Part shown: positions 54,873 through 57,800 of the stretch, one piece after another | Numbering within the stretch: the first letter of the stretch is position 1 | Layout of the letters: every line of letters starts with the position of its first letter | Assembly: GCF_014898815.1 (NCBI RefSeq) | Contig: NW_026515537.1 | Coordinates: forward strand, 124,001 to 188,000 | Length of the DNA stretch: 64,000 nucleotides | DNA from: Panonychus citri | Taxonomy: Eukaryota > Arthropoda > Arachnida > Trombidiformes > Tetranychidae | Reading direction: 5' to 3' | Notes under the pieces: generated by a model | The model's database searches: none | The model's input: only the letters and a program-made list of their open reading frames with translations | Told to the model about the DNA's origin: nothing | Program-made: the position numbers and the translations under genes

Positions 54873-57800
54873 CTGAACTTTGGAAAATGAAAATAAGTTG
54901 GTTTGCTTGAAAAAGGAAACGGAAATTATTGTAATGTAAAAACTTTCAACTTCTTAGTTAATTAATTAATGGGTTAAGATGAATTTTTTCAAAGACGTTG
55001 ATGGGAAATTGTATAATCAAATTTATCGTAAGCAGTTGAAAATTTTACAATTTTTACATGATAGTTTACAAGTTTACCATGTAATCATAAACTCTCAGAA
55101 TCATTATTATCTCTCAAGTTAATGAAAAGTATTAGAATCTCTATATTCTTATTCAATTTAGAACAATGAAAATCTCAGAGTTCCAAGTAAAACAAAATCA
55201 TTACCATGATAAAAATCATTAGATTTCTTTTATTGTACTTTCAAGGTCAAGCTTCTAGTTGATAGCATGTATATATAGCAAATTCGAGTAATTCTGAATG
55301 AGAAACCTGAGAACGAAACTTATCAAGATGAAAGATTGTCTTTATAAAGAGATAATGAAATAATCACTCGGATAAAATGTTACAAGAGGAGGAAGAACGA
55401 ACTCAATATAACACGGACAAAGATTTTCGACAACACCATACCAAGTAACCAGAGAAAAGAGCTGATAGAACTTTCCATATGAACGAAAGTTCGATAGAAT
55501 AGATAAACTATCGAATAGATATTATGAATTATCGAATAATCAAATTCATTTGGAACTTTTTTATTTTCATTATCATCAGGAATCAACTTGATAGCATCGT
55601 TTCTACTTCCTACTCTTTTATCTCTCGTAGTTCTATCAATATTTCCATCGTTTATCAGATAATTCACATAAGATCCTCCTCTTGAGTTTCCATGATCCCA
55701 TGTCTCGAGTTTTCATTCACCTCTGTTCTATCTATTATCTGATTCTCATATTCAACAGTTGCCATTCTCTTGATGCTGCGATTTCACAAATTCGATAGAT
55801 AATCTGTACATATTTCGAGTTCTAAATTTACATGAGACTTTCTTTTTTTTCACTTTCATTTTATTTGAAAGTTTTTTTCTTTTTCTTCTTTTTGAATCCT
55901 CGAAAGTTTATCATGTAACTCGTTTACAAGAATAAACTGACGATGGTGAGAAAAAGAAAAACACTCCCAGCTTATTTGATAATAATGTTTCCATTAGTAT
56001 TCTCAATAGATAACATCTTATCCGTAAGGTCAAAATTTCGATAGTTATATTAATATAATACACGAGAATAGACTCAAATTTCTGACGAATACTCAATGTG
56101 AAAGAATTCAAGATGATTAACATTGACCAAAGTAAAATGTTCTAGACTCACAAATACACGAACCCATTAAAGGTTCCAACTTTTCGCTATTCGAATTGAA
56201 TTTATCTTATTCAGCATAATTTACCTTTGGCTAACAATCAAAACATTTATTAGTTTATCAAATAGTCACTGAATTATTTTCAAGGCATCAGAACTTTTTT
56301 TCTGCCTAAAAACTATTAATAAAAAAGATAACTTGATCATCTAATAATAGCTGAATTCGAATAGATTGTAAATTTTTATTTAATCAATTTCTGCAACAAT
56401 TTTCACTCAATTAATTTACTATTATTATAGTTACCATGTTTATCTCTAAGTTTGAAAAAAAGGGAGAAAAAGTTTCAACCATACAAATTGATGAGTAAAC
56501 ATGAGTAAATTTCAACTGATCATGAGCTTAGATTTTAAAGAAACATGAAATTGAAAAGATAACAATGATTAAGATGATATTACAATGTTGTTCAGATTGT
56601 ACAGAATTTACTTCATCATGAATTCATGGTTTCAATTGGAGAAAATCTCTTACCTTTTTCTTCATCTCTCAAAATTCATTCAAACTTACAGAGTATAAAC
56701 ATTCATGAGATACTTTTCAAGTTGATCTTAGATACTTTTTGTAAATTCTATACTCTCATGATAAACTTTGCTATATCATGTTGATGGGCCTTATTTGAAA
56801 TGCGAATGAATGAACTCTCGACACCTCATGTAATAAGATATAGAGAAAATGGTTGAAAATTTAGTTTCAGGCTAAATTGCTGTTCAATATCAATTTGATA
56901 AGATTAATCGTACTTGATAACGATAACATTGTTAGTAATCAACAATATAAGGTAAACAAATGGAATACATGAAAATACAGATTCACAGGTAAAGAAATTG
57001 TCTCTATTTGAACATTTTATTCATATAACGATTCTCGTGAGCTATTCAATCAATCATTACGATTTCCGGAGAATTTACTTGAAAATTTGGATTCGAAATT
57101 AAATTTCTATTGATTCTGTTTAGTTTGATTAATATTGGAACAGGAAAAAGATCGATATGAACACATTACCTGTTGCAACTCATTGAAATAGTTTCCGGTT
57201 AATTGTTTTCGAGAGTAACTCTGATTCGATTCATTCATTTGTTTAATTTTCTTCTGGAAATACAACAATTCATTTCTCCTTTTATTAATTTGGTTTACTT
57301 TCAATTCATTTAATTGAATTTTCACCTTGAACTTTTTTGAACTGTGAACCATATTCAGGTTACCTCTTTTTAATGATTCAGGAAATATGTTAAACTCGAG
57401 CTCACTTATCATGATAATTCAAATTCCAAAAACCATGATAAACTTTCTAACTATTCATGGTAATCAGTATTTACCTTTAGCTAATTTCTAGATGAAATTG
57501 TGAACAAATTATTCTCTTAAAAACATTGTAAGTTTCAAGAAGAAGTCTTTTGTCATTATATCAGAACTTTCATTCAACGAAAGTCTATCTCGATTCAATG
57601 AGGGGAAAAAGTTTCTAAATTCGAATTTTTTTTCCTCAAGAATAAGAAAAAAACTTTTCTTTTTTGTTCTCTCCTCTTTTTCCATGTAATATCTCCAATT
57701 TGTATACATTCTATTAAATTGGATGTCTTCCATTCCATATATATATGAAGCGACCCAATAATTCATTGATTCAATTTGAATAAAATTAATCAGAACTCAA

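Noticed and set aside
55380..57766. Nested minus-strand gene in intron 8 (frames of 70-101 codons)
   Set aside because: No recognisable domain, no consistent splice chain, AT-rich composition like the surrounding intron; chance frames are more likely.
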